DNA of 57,547 bases, from positions 1-57,547 of the forward strand of contig JABIHA010000142.1 in the NCBI GenBank assembly GCA_018649885.1, given 5' to 3'. The notes beneath the pieces were generated by a model, which did no database searches, had not been told where the DNA came from, and was given only the letters and a program-made list of their open reading frames with translations. This DNA is from Bacteriovoracaceae bacterium. Lineage in GTDB: Bacteria; Bdellovibrionota; Bacteriovoracia; Bacteriovoracales; Bacteriovoracaceae. The position numbers were made by a program, and so were the translations under genes. Each line of letters begins with the position of its first letter. The first letter of the stretch is position 1. This document shows positions 45,032-53,187 of this stretch, one piece after another.

Positions 45032-45358
45032 ATGGCGATCGGATTAAAAGACATTGAGAAATCAAAGAGGAAGCCTAGCTCTCAAGGTGGTCCAGATAGA
45101 GCAAAACAGAACAAAAAAAGACCTTGGTCAAATGTTGATCCATTCATTGAAAACCCTCTCGCCAATAAGGCCAAATCAATTGCAATGAGAAAACGGGGAG
45201 CTGCCACGACTCCGGAAAAGCCTGCAACCACAAATAGGCCAGTAAATCATCTCAAACATGAAACTCAAAACGGACACTATATACATGAAGAACATGAGGA
45301 ATTTAGAGAAGCTCCTGGCTTTCTAAAATTATTGAAGTACCTTGTCTCAGAATTATGA
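45032..45358 (+). CDS. Small basic partner encoded after ParA
   Basis: 108 residues with a very basic, Pro-rich first half (LKDIEKSKRKPSSQGG, AKQNKKRPWSN) and an acidic patch (HEEHEEFREAPGF) before a hydrophobic end (LLKYLVSEL). No HTH or CTPase motif of ParB is seen. Its place directly after parA suggests a ParB-like or McdB-like adaptor. Its stop overlaps the convergent J-domain gene by six bases. Confidence 0.7.
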   Translation: MAIGLKDIEKSKRKPSSQGGPDRAKQNKKRPWSNVDPFIENPLANKAKSIAMRKRGAATTPEKPATTNRPVNHLKHETQNGHYIHEEHEEFREAPGFLKLLKYLVSEL

Positions 45359-46492
45359 TGCTTTTTTCAGGTCACTGACTATCTTTTCATAGGCAGATTT
45401 GATTTTCACAAACTCCTCATGAACTACTTTGCACTCACTTTCGCTTAAGTTGCTTAAATCAACCTGATCGGGATGTTTTTTCAAGGCCAGTTTGCGGTAA
45501 GATTTTTTAATGTGATGTAAGCTGTCTCCCTCCTTGCATCCTAATAAGACATAATCACTACTAGACTCAATTGCATCTGCTTCAGGAGGTGACTCAAACC
45601 TCTCTTTTTTAGAATTTTGTTTTTCTTTCTCTTGATCCTTGAAATTGCTAAACTTGAAAAATGCCTTATCAATTTCTGAGCAGAGTTGTGAAAAGTCATC
45701 TATTTCACGGCATAACTTAAACACTACATTTTCTTTCTTACTCATTGTTAATTGAGTGAGCTTTAAGCTGGCCTTTTCCCAGCTTTGCTCAATTAAAGTG
45801 GTGCATGCATTTGAAGACATTTGTGCCTTTGTAAGAAAGAAAAAAGTCAGTGTTTTCTTCAGCTTACTAGCTTCTATATTAGTTTTTGCTTCAAGAGTAC
45901 AAAGTAGTTCATTATTAATATCATGCCCATTTTCAGCAATCTCTAATAATTCGCGGGTCGCAATACTCACCAGCATTTTCTCTACCAAAACCTTGTACAA
46001 AGGCGGATTACCCTCCTCAATGGTTTTCGACTTGAGTAAAGTTTCACAGGCCTCTAAAAGACACCCATTACTTATGTCATGGCCAACTATTGAAGAGAAT
46101 TGTGTTTTAACCCCGATAAGCCCGCTTCCTTTTCCTCGGTAGAGGTCTTTTAAAAAAAGTAGCACTCTCTCAAATGATTTTTTCCCATCTTGGACACTTA
46201 CTTCACGCCAATGATCAAAATATATATCGTAGAGCCTCCAGTCTGGTTTTTGAGACTCAAGCTCACCTTCCCCACTCTCACTACGATTTTTTTGATTGGC
46301 CCTTTTAGGGGAGACAGAATTTTTCATTTTTGATAGGTGATAAAAAACAAATGAATCGATAGATGAGTTAGAGTTTTCCTTATTTTCTTTCCACCTATCA
46401 AAGGCGATTTTGACCACACGAGATAAAATCAACCCCACCACCATAATAAATAGTGAGAGCATAATTTTATTCATTATGAGCTGTGAGTTCAT
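45353..46492 (-). CDS. Membrane-anchored protein with a C-terminal J domain
   Basis: 379 residues. An N-terminal membrane helix (IMLSLFIMVVGLILSRVV) precedes a long helical middle. A J domain occupies the last 65 residues with the HPD tripeptide (LALKKHPDQVDL) and KSYRKLA before it. J-domain proteins recruit DnaK to substrates; the membrane anchor resembles DjlA-type organisation, although J is at the C-terminus and the middle is not TerB-like as far as I can see. ATG at 46492; more ATGs lie just downstream. Convergent with the ParA operon. Confidence 0.82.
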   Translation of the reverse strand: MNSQLIMNKIMLSLFIMVVGLILSRVVKIAFDRWKENKENSNSSIDSFVFYHLSKMKNSVSPKRANQKNRSESGEGELESQKPDWRLYDIYFDHWREVSVQDGKKSFERVLLFLKDLYRGKGSGLIGVKTQFSSIVGHDISNGCLLEACETLLKSKTIEEGNPPLYKVLVEKMLVSIATRELLEIAENGHDINNELLCTLEAKTNIEASKLKKTLTFFFLTKAQMSSNACTTLIEQSWEKASLKLTQLTMSKKENVVFKLCREIDDFSQLCSEIDKAFFKFSNFKDQEKEKQNSKKERFESPPEADAIESSSDYVLLGCKEGDSLHHIKKSYRKLALKKHPDQVDLSNLSESECKVVHEEFVKIKSAYEKIVSDLKKAS

Positions 46493-46554
46493 GAGCTGAT
46501 AATCGGCTAATTCAAGAGCAAAGTTGACTAGTTTTGTTTGTTATTCAGCCCATA

Positions 46555-47208
46555 TCAATAAGATTTATGGATAAACTTACCCAGCTGTTGGTGGATGCTA
46601 CCCGCAGCCTTAAAGCATCCAAATGCCACAAAAGGGGCGACAAGAACATCAATTGTGTAGTGCAAGTGCTGTAGTAAGACCAAAACACCTATTATTGGGA
46701 TCAAGAAAGCGAGAGCTCGTTTAACTACTTTATTTTCAACAATCAGAAATAAAATCGTGGTTGTAGCAGTATGGCCTGAGAAGAAGAGGTCCCTTGTAAG
46801 TAGCTTTCCCCCTGTGGAGAATAGACCCACAAGAGGATCATCTAAAACTATTGTTGTTATGGGTGGATCAAGGGGTGTTACATACATCATGATGATTCTC
46901 GTAAGTATCATCAAATTATAGCTCAGAATACCTCGCAGAAGTACTGCGGGATTTTTGTAGCTTACAAAAACCACAGTCACTATTGGCAGATAAACTAAAA
47001 TATTAATAGGGAGGCTCAAATTTATTGGCGCAAATAACTTTAAGATAGGATCATCCAATATGACCCCAGGCCTAGTTTCAACTAATTCTAAAAATCCACC
47101 GTAACCCATCATACTCACGACAAGACAAAGTAGACAGATAGCGAAAAGGCCAATTTTTCTGGGACTCCCCCCTAACTCGCTCCAGCTATTCAAATATATC
47201 ATCCCCAT
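46555..47208 (-). CDS. PAP2_C / sphingomyelin-synthase-like membrane phosphotransferase
   Basis: 217 residues with about six membrane segments. The two catalytic motifs of sphingomyelin synthase and related PAP2_C proteins are present: RDLFFSGHT (H146) and HYTIDVLVA (H183, D187), giving the His-His-Asp triad. Eukaryotic members transfer phosphocholine or phosphoethanolamine head groups to ceramide. Bacterial members are little known. A head-group transferase on sphingolipids or diacylglycerol is the best inference; Bacteriovorax stolpii is known to make unusual sphingo-phosphonolipids. Confidence 0.78.
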   Translation of the reverse strand: MGMIYLNSWSELGGSPRKIGLFAICLLCLVVSMMGYGGFLELVETRPGVILDDPILKLFAPINLSLPINILVYLPIVTVVFVSYKNPAVLLRGILSYNLMILTRIIMMYVTPLDPPITTIVLDDPLVGLFSTGGKLLTRDLFFSGHTATTTILFLIVENKVVKRALAFLIPIIGVLVLLQHLHYTIDVLVAPFVAFGCFKAAGSIHQQLGKFIHKSY

Positions 47209-47256
47209 AATCTCTCAAATAAACTATTCCTTATCTTAGAGCAATCTCCTCCTAAT

Positions 47257-47281
47257 AAAAAGACCCACCAATTGGTGGGTC
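47257..47281 (-). terminator. Intrinsic terminator for the VOC gene
   Basis: GACCCACCAATTGGTGGGTC (47262-47281) is a perfect 20-base palindrome. Read on the minus strand, a T-run (TTTTTATT) follows it, so it terminates the transcript from 47294-47689. Confidence 0.85.
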
Positions 47282-47293
47282 CGAATTTTACTC

Positions 47294-47689
47294 TTAATGT
47301 AAATCACCTCCAAACTTCTCTGAAATCTCAATTTCAATCCCACTAGGATCTAAAACATAGATGGAGTTTGATTTTTCATATCCATATTCCTGCTCAATTG
47401 GAATGTTGAGCTTATCAAGTGCCGCTTTCACATGGCCGTAATTGCTTACATGAAATCCTAAATGGTTTAGGTATTTCTTAGATCTATCACCCTCAACAGG
47501 TCTGTCTAGATTTTCATAGAGGCAAAGATAAGCAGCATCAGAGGCACCTATGATGGCATAACTGCTCCCACTAGCACTTATCCCTTGTTCTTTGACCTCA
47601 AAACCAAATAGAAGGTTATAGAAATTAATACTTTCTTGAAGATTCACAACATTTAAATTGAGATGATCTAATCCGCTAACTGATAACAT
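47294..47689 (-). CDS. VOC-superfamily (glyoxalase/dioxygenase fold) protein
   Basis: 131 residues with paired beta-alpha-beta-beta-beta modules (SGLDHLNLNVVNLQESINFY; NHLGFHVSNYGHVKAALDKL; GYEKSNSIYVLDPSGIEIEI). Metal ligands are likely His8, His near residue 77 (HLGFHV) and the Glu of IEIEI. Members include glyoxalase I, fosfomycin-resistance enzymes and ring-cleaving dioxygenases; the sequence does not pick one. AAAAAGGAGAAG precedes its ATG. A 41-residue ORF lies directly upstream in the same transcript. Confidence 0.8.
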   Translation of the reverse strand: MLSVSGLDHLNLNVVNLQESINFYNLLFGFEVKEQGISASGSSYAIIGASDAAYLCLYENLDRPVEGDRSKKYLNHLGFHVSNYGHVKAALDKLNIPIEQEYGYEKSNSIYVLDPSGIEIEISEKFGGDLH

Positions 47690-47703
47690 GGTACTTCTCC
47701 TTT

Positions 47704-47829
47704 TTATAATACTCTTGCTGAGTAGATTGCCTGAACATAGGCTGATTCAATTGAACTAAATTTTGCTTCCTGTGCTTCACCTCTAATAAAGTCAAATACA
47801 GGTAATATAAATAAAATGAATTTACTCAT
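47704..47829 (-). CDS. Small ORF (41 residues) upstream of the VOC gene
   Basis: The ATG at 47829 follows a strong AAAGGAGCAAGAA, and its stop is separated from the VOC start codon by 14 bases that contain the VOC SD. The product is MSKFILFILPVFDFIRGEAQ then EAKFSSIESAYVQAIYSARVL in two parts. It has a hydrophobic N-terminus and a polar C-terminal part. It may be an upstream regulatory peptide, a secreted short peptide or a small membrane protein. The codon start and SD are strong, but no family is known. Confidence 0.6.
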   Translation of the reverse strand: MSKFILFILPVFDFIRGEAQEAKFSSIESAYVQAIYSARVL

Positions 47830-47895
47830 TTCTTGCTCCTTTTTTTAGGTTTCCTGGATAGAGAATGCCTTAGGACTAGCGATAGGTTAATTTGA

Positions 47896-47921
47896 TTAAT
47901 GTAATAATTCGATTACATTAA
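47896..47921. promoter_or_regulatory. Perfect 10-bp dyad, candidate operator
   Basis: TTAATGTAAT (47896-47905) and ATTACATTAA (47912-47921) form a perfect dyad with a 6-base spacer, the size of a dimeric HTH binding site. It lies 67 bases before the 41-residue ORF on minus and 193 bases before the TIGR02147-type gene on plus, so either operon could be the target. Confidence 0.6.
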
Positions 47922-48113
47922 ACAATGATCACCCGAAAAATCAGCCACTTATAGATAAAAGTAAAAAAAATGAAACTTTTTCAACACTTGAGCGTATTAC
48001 TCTTAGGTGGGGAATAGAATTACCGTGCGCTCAGCTCAGCTAGCTCCGGAGACATGTTTATTCCAATTAAATTTATTTAGTTTTGATGACAACTTTTTAA
48101 AGAGGATAGACCA

Positions 48114-48923
48114 ATGTACGACAGCAAAGCAATTAGCTTTCTCAAGGAAAAATTTGAACAAAGAAAGAGTGCTGAAAAAAATTACGGCCTCAGAGAAATG
48201 GCAAGAGAAGTCAATGTCTCTCCTGCTCTTTTGTCTCTTATTTTTTCAGGTAAGAAACCTCTCAGTCTAAAATCGGTCATTAAAATTTCGCAAACCTTTT
48301 TTAAAGACAAAATAGAATCTGAACTTTTTAAACTCTATTTTCAACTTAAAGATCAAAACAATCCTGAGATTGATGATATTAGGGCGCGTGCAAAAAGTTG
48401 TGAACTTCTATTAAATAAGAGAAGTTGGCACATGGAAGAAGGCCAGAATCTTGTGTGGAAGGACCTCGCTCTTTTAGAGTTAATAAATATTAAGAACCCA
48501 CAAAACAGTGAAGAAGAACTTAAAAAACTGGGGCAATTTATTGACCTATGCAGGGCCGAATTACAAGAATCCTTAAGAAGACTTATTAAGGCAGACTTAA
48601 TATTTATCGACAGAAACATATTCTACAAGAAAACAAGCCTAAGCCTTAAAGGGCAAAGTTTTTCAAGTGATAGAACAAAAGAAATTCATCAAGGCTTTAT
48701 TAATGAGGCGCTAAAATCTTTTAATACTCAGGCAATTGAAAACAATTACATTAATACTCAAACTCTCTCTGTAACCAAAGAAGATTTAAAGACTTACATA
48801 GACTTAATTAAGGATTTCTATTCCAAGGCCATAGCCCTTGGACTGAGAGAAGAAAATAATAAGGCCGATGGTCTTTATACTTTGAATATTCAATTTTTTG
48901 ACATCACCCAGGGCAAGCTCTAA
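48114..48923 (+). CDS. TIGR02147-family regulator (DUF4423-like)
   Basis: 269 residues. The N-terminal 60 residues hold an HTH (NYGLREMAREVNVSPALLSL, then IFSGKKPLSLKSVIKISQTF), an Xre-like fold. The C-terminal two thirds match the DUF4423 type known from TIGR02147 proteins of Fibrobacter and Bdellovibrionota. Function of the family is largely unknown; a repressor or activator role is inferred from the HTH. GAGG precedes the ATG. A perfect dyad lies upstream at 47896, and a second family member is at 53268. Confidence 0.82.
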   Translation: MYDSKAISFLKEKFEQRKSAEKNYGLREMAREVNVSPALLSLIFSGKKPLSLKSVIKISQTFFKDKIESELFKLYFQLKDQNNPEIDDIRARAKSCELLLNKRSWHMEEGQNLVWKDLALLELINIKNPQNSEEELKKLGQFIDLCRAELQESLRRLIKADLIFIDRNIFYKKTSLSLKGQSFSSDRTKEIHQGFINEALKSFNTQAIENNYINTQTLSVTKEDLKTYIDLIKDFYSKAIALGLREENNKADGLYTLNIQFFDITQGKL

Positions 48924-49080
48924 CCGCTTATCTGCAAAGCAGCAATCCCTTTACTGGACGTGCTTTGGTCAATGTTGTGGGGCAAAAATCTCACTACCTT
49001 TTCACCATTATAGATGCTAAAAATGTTGCTTTAAAAACTTACGCTCACAAATTAACGAGCTAAAATAGGCATCAAAAATT

Positions 49081-49371
49081 ATGAATACAAAACTTTATGT
49101 TGGAAACTTATCTTTCAAAATAAGCGAACAAGAACTTCAAGAACTTTTTGCTCCATATGGTGAGGTCAAATCGACAAAAATCATTATGGATAAAATGTCT
49201 GGAAGAAGCCGTGGATTTGGCTTTGTTGAAATGGACTCAGATGATGATGCCAAAGAAGCAATAGACAAACTAGATGGCAAAGATTCTCAAGGCCGAGCTC
49301 TCAAAGTCAATATTGCTAAAGACAGAGAAGCTGGAGCACAAAGGGCCCCAAGAGATAATTTTAACAGATAG
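49081..49371 (+). CDS. RRM-family RNA-binding protein
   Basis: 96 residues forming a single RNA recognition motif: RNP2 LYVGNL at residues 4-9 and RNP1 RGFGFVEM near residue 45, with aromatic residues retained. The C-terminal tail is basic and Gly/Asn-rich (AQRAPRDNFNR). Bacterial RRM proteins are small and often cold-inducible; the partner RNA is unknown. A gene for a lipoprotein follows after 36 bases in the same direction. Confidence 0.92.
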   Translation: MNTKLYVGNLSFKISEQELQELFAPYGEVKSTKIIMDKMSGRSRGFGFVEMDSDDDAKEAIDKLDGKDSQGRALKVNIAKDREAGAQRAPRDNFNR

Positions 49372-49407
49372 ACAAGGCAAACCAAGCTTTGCAATAGGTG
49401 TAAATTA

Positions 49408-50271
49408 GTGACCTTTACTAAGACCATGCCGGGCGCCAAGTTAGTTGTTTTGATTACCTTGTTAACTTCAGGTTGTTCGACCGTTGATATTAGGGACACC
49501 TTGGAGCACCTAAGCTCTAACAATCCAGACTCGGCCCTAAAAGCTAAGCAAATATTTAATCGTGTACTTACTAACTATGGTGCACATCAGTTTGACAAAA
49601 AATTTAATTTCGCTCGTGTCACCTATATGGATCAGTGGCACAACCTACCTGCCAAATTATTCAACTCTCCCTACAGTGATGACATGCTTGTACAATATGA
49701 GTTTCTGTTAAATACTTTTAACTCAAGACTTACATTTGTTGAAGGCCCAAAAAAAGGTGAGATTTGGGGAATTCAAAATTGGCTGACCTACAAGAAAAAG
49801 ATCGGAGATAGCTATAGGGCCAAACGAAATTTTAAAATCAAGTTTCACTTGCCTGCCCGCCAATTCTTCTTTGAACTTCCATTTATCCTTAGGCAATTTA
49901 AGTACTCTTACTACCTAGGAGAAGAACTAAAGGGAGAAACTCAGTACCATAAATTATTTTTCTCAAACTCCACATCCACTCTCAAAAACTCAGACCAATT
50001 CATCATTTACATTAATAAGAAGTCTCTAAATATAGATATGATTTATTACACTATTAGAGAATTGGGAGCTTCATTCAAAGGCGCAAACCATCTCTCCCAC
50101 TTTCAAAGGATCGATGGGGTATTAATCCCCTTTCATAGTGATATTTATTTTAGTCCAGAAAAGAAAACACAAGTCCATCAATTTAGAATTAAAAAAATTG
50201 AATTCAAGGCCTTTACGGAAAAAGAAAGTTTTTACCCTTTCCCTGGAAGATCTGATAGCTATACTTGGTAA
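49408..50271 (+). CDS. Lipoprotein of unknown function
   Basis: 287 residues from a GTG start. The lipobox LTSGC places the lipid Cys near residue 23. The mature part is beta-rich (KIKFHLPARQFFFELPFILR, YYLGEELKGETQYHKLFFS) and carries many aromatic residues. It is not a known enzyme to me; a lipoprotein with a lipocalin- or DUF-like barrel is possible. It ends three bases before the convergent gene at 50275. Confidence 0.7.
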   Translation: MTFTKTMPGAKLVVLITLLTSGCSTVDIRDTLEHLSSNNPDSALKAKQIFNRVLTNYGAHQFDKKFNFARVTYMDQWHNLPAKLFNSPYSDDMLVQYEFLLNTFNSRLTFVEGPKKGEIWGIQNWLTYKKKIGDSYRAKRNFKIKFHLPARQFFFELPFILRQFKYSYYLGEELKGETQYHKLFFSNSTSTLKNSDQFIIYINKKSLNIDMIYYTIRELGASFKGANHLSHFQRIDGVLIPFHSDIYFSPEKKTQVHQFRIKKIEFKAFTEKESFYPFPGRSDSYTW

Positions 50272-50274
50272 AAT

Positions 50275-51144
50275 TTAAAATAGATACCAGTCAAACCTAT
50301 AACCCATATAAAATCCCAATGAATTAAATTTCGAAAGCTTACTTGAGCGGTCCTTTTTTTCAAAAGCTCTAGTTCCCAAGTAAGTCTCAGAAAATTTAAG
50401 CTCTGAAAAAATCTTTTTTCCAAAAAAACGATAAAATGAAACTTGCCAAGTGGCTGCTACATGCCAGTTCTTCTCCTCTACGACTTCATTGAGTTTCCCA
50501 TTGAGGTACATAGGGCCTATTCCCAGCCTGGCCTTTAAACTTCCAATCTCTGGCATCGTGTGAAAAGTAACCTGAGTTGCCAGTTGTGGATTTGCAGCAA
50601 ATACATTCACCACACCATTCCAATTATAAATTGTAAGAGCGGGTCCCACACTAAATTTATAGCTGTTACTTTCATAGGGATATGACAAATGGGTGAAACT
50701 CACAGATTTAAAAGGAGAAAATGTCCCGCCTTTTTTCATGCTCCATTTAAACTCGCTTTTAGCTCTTCCCCCATCAATATCAAAAGTATCAAACTGAGCA
50801 AATTTTAATTTTATTGAGTCTGGAATAAAGTACAAGTACATTGATTTAGTTTTTCTGACCTTTACAGGTTTTGGAATATACTTGGGAAGGTTCTCTTTTA
50901 TATAAATATAATTTTCTACAGAAGCTTTTTTAACTTCATCAAATCCAAGTGAAGTTAAAGACAAGGTATTGTCCCAAACCTCATCAACTTGCTTTTCAAT
51001 TTGGGCCAAAGAGAGTGAATTCAATTCATCTAAGGATTGTTTCGCACCTGAAATGACTTGATCTAAGTCTACATTGTCAGCACCCAAGCACTCATGGTGG
51101 AAGAAAATGGCCATTAAAACCAATGGAAGAAGGCGTAGGCCCAC
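50275..51144 (-). CDS. Exported protein coupled to a NapH-like gene
   Basis: 289 residues with a signal peptide (LLPLVLMAIFFHHECLG). A helical N-terminal part (VISGAKQSLDELNSLSLAQI) precedes an aromatic, strand-rich region that ends with LGFYMGYRFDWYLF, typical of outer-membrane barrels. The GTG start shares one base with the stop of the 51144 gene, so translation is coupled. The pair may form a cross-envelope unit; that is inference. Confidence 0.72.
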   Translation of the reverse strand: MGLRLLPLVLMAIFFHHECLGADNVDLDQVISGAKQSLDELNSLSLAQIEKQVDEVWDNTLSLTSLGFDEVKKASVENYIYIKENLPKYIPKPVKVRKTKSMYLYFIPDSIKLKFAQFDTFDIDGGRAKSEFKWSMKKGGTFSPFKSVSFTHLSYPYESNSYKFSVGPALTIYNWNGVVNVFAANPQLATQVTFHTMPEIGSLKARLGIGPMYLNGKLNEVVEEKNWHVAATWQVSFYRFFGKKIFSELKFSETYLGTRAFEKKDRSSKLSKFNSLGFYMGYRFDWYLF

Positions 51145-52220
51145 TACTTAGCTACTGGTACAAAAGATAAGGCCTTCACTGGGCATATATCAATACAGCC
51201 CCCACACCCTATACAAGGAGCATTGCTTAGACCAAAAGAGCCTAGAGTCGGTTTTTTATCTTTATGGGCGTAACTATCAACTGCTATTCCCATGGGACAG
51301 GCCTTAGTACAAAGGTCAAGACCTTTGCACGATTCACCTGCTTGAACTTTAAACTTTGATCCCACATAACGCCCAAATAGCTCCATGAACTTGGCCAGAG
51401 GACAACCGTAGCGACACCACATCCGGGTTCCAAAGAGAGGATAGGCCCCAACACCAATTAGAGCGCCAAATATAAAATCAACAATAAACTCTTGGTAGAG
51501 CAGAAATCCCTCGCTTAAAGTGCTAGAGGAAAAGACCCCTAGGAGGTCAATAAATAAAACTCCTCCGTATATGAAGGCAAAAGAGAGGAAAACAGTTTGC
51601 AGGCTTTCCATTTTTTTTGCCAGATCTCCCCTTGGGGTTTTAAATTTAACCCATCCACTTCCCCACTTGGTTATTCCAATTGTTTCGGCCAAATTTCCAC
51701 AGGCACAAAACCATGAGCAATATCTTTTTCCAAAAAACCAAACTGATAGAGGCACCAAAACAAAAATATATAAAAACCCTCCCCAAGATGTAAAAGCTCT
51801 TGAGATATAAATATAAGCATTTTTATTCACGGGGGTAATAGGGTCACTAAAAAAACCATGAGAGGAGCTAAAGGCCGGAATAATATAAGGGACTATGAAA
51901 AAAAAGATCAATTGAATAAAAAAGATACTGATAAATTTATTTCTCTGATAGGACACCAAAGGATTTTTCTTACCCTTTTTATAAGGAGAGCTTCCAGACA
52001 AAATCACTTTAAGGGCAAGTGAGCAAACAATAAGAGTGTAAATAAGAGAATACCAAAACGAAGGATGCTTCCCTAGAAAATACAAGGACTGCTGGTTTTC
52101 AAAGAGTCCCAACTTGATAAAAAAATCAGGGTATTTATAGATAGAATATCCAAATACCACTATAGGAAAATATAAAACTAGAAATATCATTTCAGCGGAG
52201 GTTCTTTTTAAATTCTTCAT
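51144..52220 (-). CDS. NapH/NosR-like membrane Fe-S protein
   Basis: 358 residues with about five membrane segments. Cys motifs: CSWFCACG and CRYGCPLAK in the membrane/loop part, as in NapH, NosR and CcoG relatives, then two ferredoxin clusters, CKGLDLCTKACP and CIGCGGCIDICP. Such proteins pass electrons between quinol and periplasmic enzymes, or serve as chaperones in copper or nitrate systems. No nap, nos or cco genes are close, so the job is unknown. The immediate partner is the exported barrel-like protein at 50275. Confidence 0.85.
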   Translation of the reverse strand: MKNLKRTSAEMIFLVLYFPIVVFGYSIYKYPDFFIKLGLFENQQSLYFLGKHPSFWYSLIYTLIVCSLALKVILSGSSPYKKGKKNPLVSYQRNKFISIFFIQLIFFFIVPYIIPAFSSSHGFFSDPITPVNKNAYIYISRAFTSWGGFLYIFVLVPLSVWFFGKRYCSWFCACGNLAETIGITKWGSGWVKFKTPRGDLAKKMESLQTVFLSFAFIYGGVLFIDLLGVFSSSTLSEGFLLYQEFIVDFIFGALIGVGAYPLFGTRMWCRYGCPLAKFMELFGRYVGSKFKVQAGESCKGLDLCTKACPMGIAVDSYAHKDKKPTLGSFGLSNAPCIGCGGCIDICPVKALSFVPVAK

Positions 52221-52373
52221 ATTAACTGTTCACCCAAGTAACTCGATAAATTAGACCTACCAATAGATTACAGGGGATTAGCGAGTAGGTCACTTGTATT
52301 TGGACTATGCGCCCTGCAAAACTCAAGTTTTCAAACTCACGTTTATCTACATTCTGATCGGTATTTCACTAAA

Positions 52374-52412
52374 TTTGCAGTTTTTGTTTGCAAACACTGT
52401 TTTGTGCAAACA
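52374..52412 (+). promoter_or_regulatory. Cluster of TGTTTGCAAACA-like sites before the DUF4360 gene
   Basis: A perfect palindrome TGTTTGCAAACA lies at 52385-52396. A second copy, TTTGTGCAAACA, is at 52401-52412 (10 of 12), and TTTGCAG marks a weaker one at 52374. Their centres are about 13 and 16 bases apart. The same motif clusters before the regulator gene at 53268, suggesting a shared regulator. Confidence 0.68.
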
Positions 52413-52492
52413 CAGATGTTTCAGTCCCATTGACCGTATTTTCTATTTTTTCTAAAACATTATTAACGAAACTCTTTGATAAGGAGAGAGCA

Positions 52493-53080
52493 ATGAGGTT
52501 TCAAACAATTTTATTTTCACTTTTATTTTCAATACCTGGTTATTCATTTTTTGCAGACGATATAAGTATCGGAACTCCAAGCGTCGCCGGCAGTGGTTGC
52601 CCAGCAGGTACAGCAGACATTAGCTTTAGTCCAAATAGTGCTAGTGGCCTAAAAATAAACTTAGATGGTTTTATAGTTGAAGCCGGAGGCTTTACTGGGA
52701 GAACAATCTCAAGAAAAGGTTGCAACCTGGCCTTCCCTGTTCATGTGCCACAAGGATTTTCTGTCTCAATGACTAACCCAACGATCCCAGGTTATGCATA
52801 CCTGTCAAAGGGTAGCTATGCCAGAATTAGCACAAGCTATTTTTTTGCAGGCGCGCGTGGTCCCTCTAATACAAAAATATTGAAAGGGTCCTATAATGAT
52901 GACTTTAAAATAAGGCCATCTTACTCTGTAGGCGCAATGAGCTGGAGTCGTTGTGGAGCTGATGTCACAATCAGAGTTAAAATCTCTGCCATGCTTAGAG
53001 CAAAAAGTAGAAATCAAGATGCATTTCTAGTTATAGATAGTTTCAAGGTACCAGCTTTACAATTTAGAAGGTGCCGCTAA
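52493..53080 (+). CDS. DUF4360-family secreted protein
   Basis: 195 residues from an ATG at 52493 with AAGGAG upstream. A signal peptide (FQTILFSLLFSIPGYSFF) is followed by a beta-rich domain like DUF4360: GSGCPAGTADISFSPNSA, KINLDGFIVEAGG, RKGCNLAFPVHVPQGF. Four cysteines at 36, 77, 154 and 194 (spacing 41, 77, 40) suggest two disulfides. DUF4360 proteins are secreted and of unknown function in bacteria and fungi. A clear terminator follows. The promoter carries the TTTGCAAAC cluster. Confidence 0.8.
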   Translation: MRFQTILFSLLFSIPGYSFFADDISIGTPSVAGSGCPAGTADISFSPNSASGLKINLDGFIVEAGGFTGRTISRKGCNLAFPVHVPQGFSVSMTNPTIPGYAYLSKGSYARISTSYFFAGARGPSNTKILKGSYNDDFKIRPSYSVGAMSWSRCGADVTIRVKISAMLRAKSRNQDAFLVIDSFKVPALQFRRCR

Positions 53081-53094
53081 CACAAACACAAGCT

Positions 53095-53127
53095 AAAAGT
53101 GGAGTCATAGGGACTCCACTTTTTTTC
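53095..53127 (+). terminator. Intrinsic terminator after the DUF4360 gene
   Basis: AGTGGAGTC (53098-53106) pairs with GACTCCACT (53112-53120) and is followed by seven T, with an A-run before it. It separates this gene from the next transcription unit. Confidence 0.88.
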
Positions 53128-53187
53128 CCATTTCAAACATTAAATTTACGCAAATTGTCTAATTCATTGATTTAACAACGCAAAAGG

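Noticed and set aside
48007..48270. Plus-strand ORF of 87 residues before the TIGR02147 gene
   Set aside because: Out of frame with the real gene start at 48114, and its SD and composition are poor.
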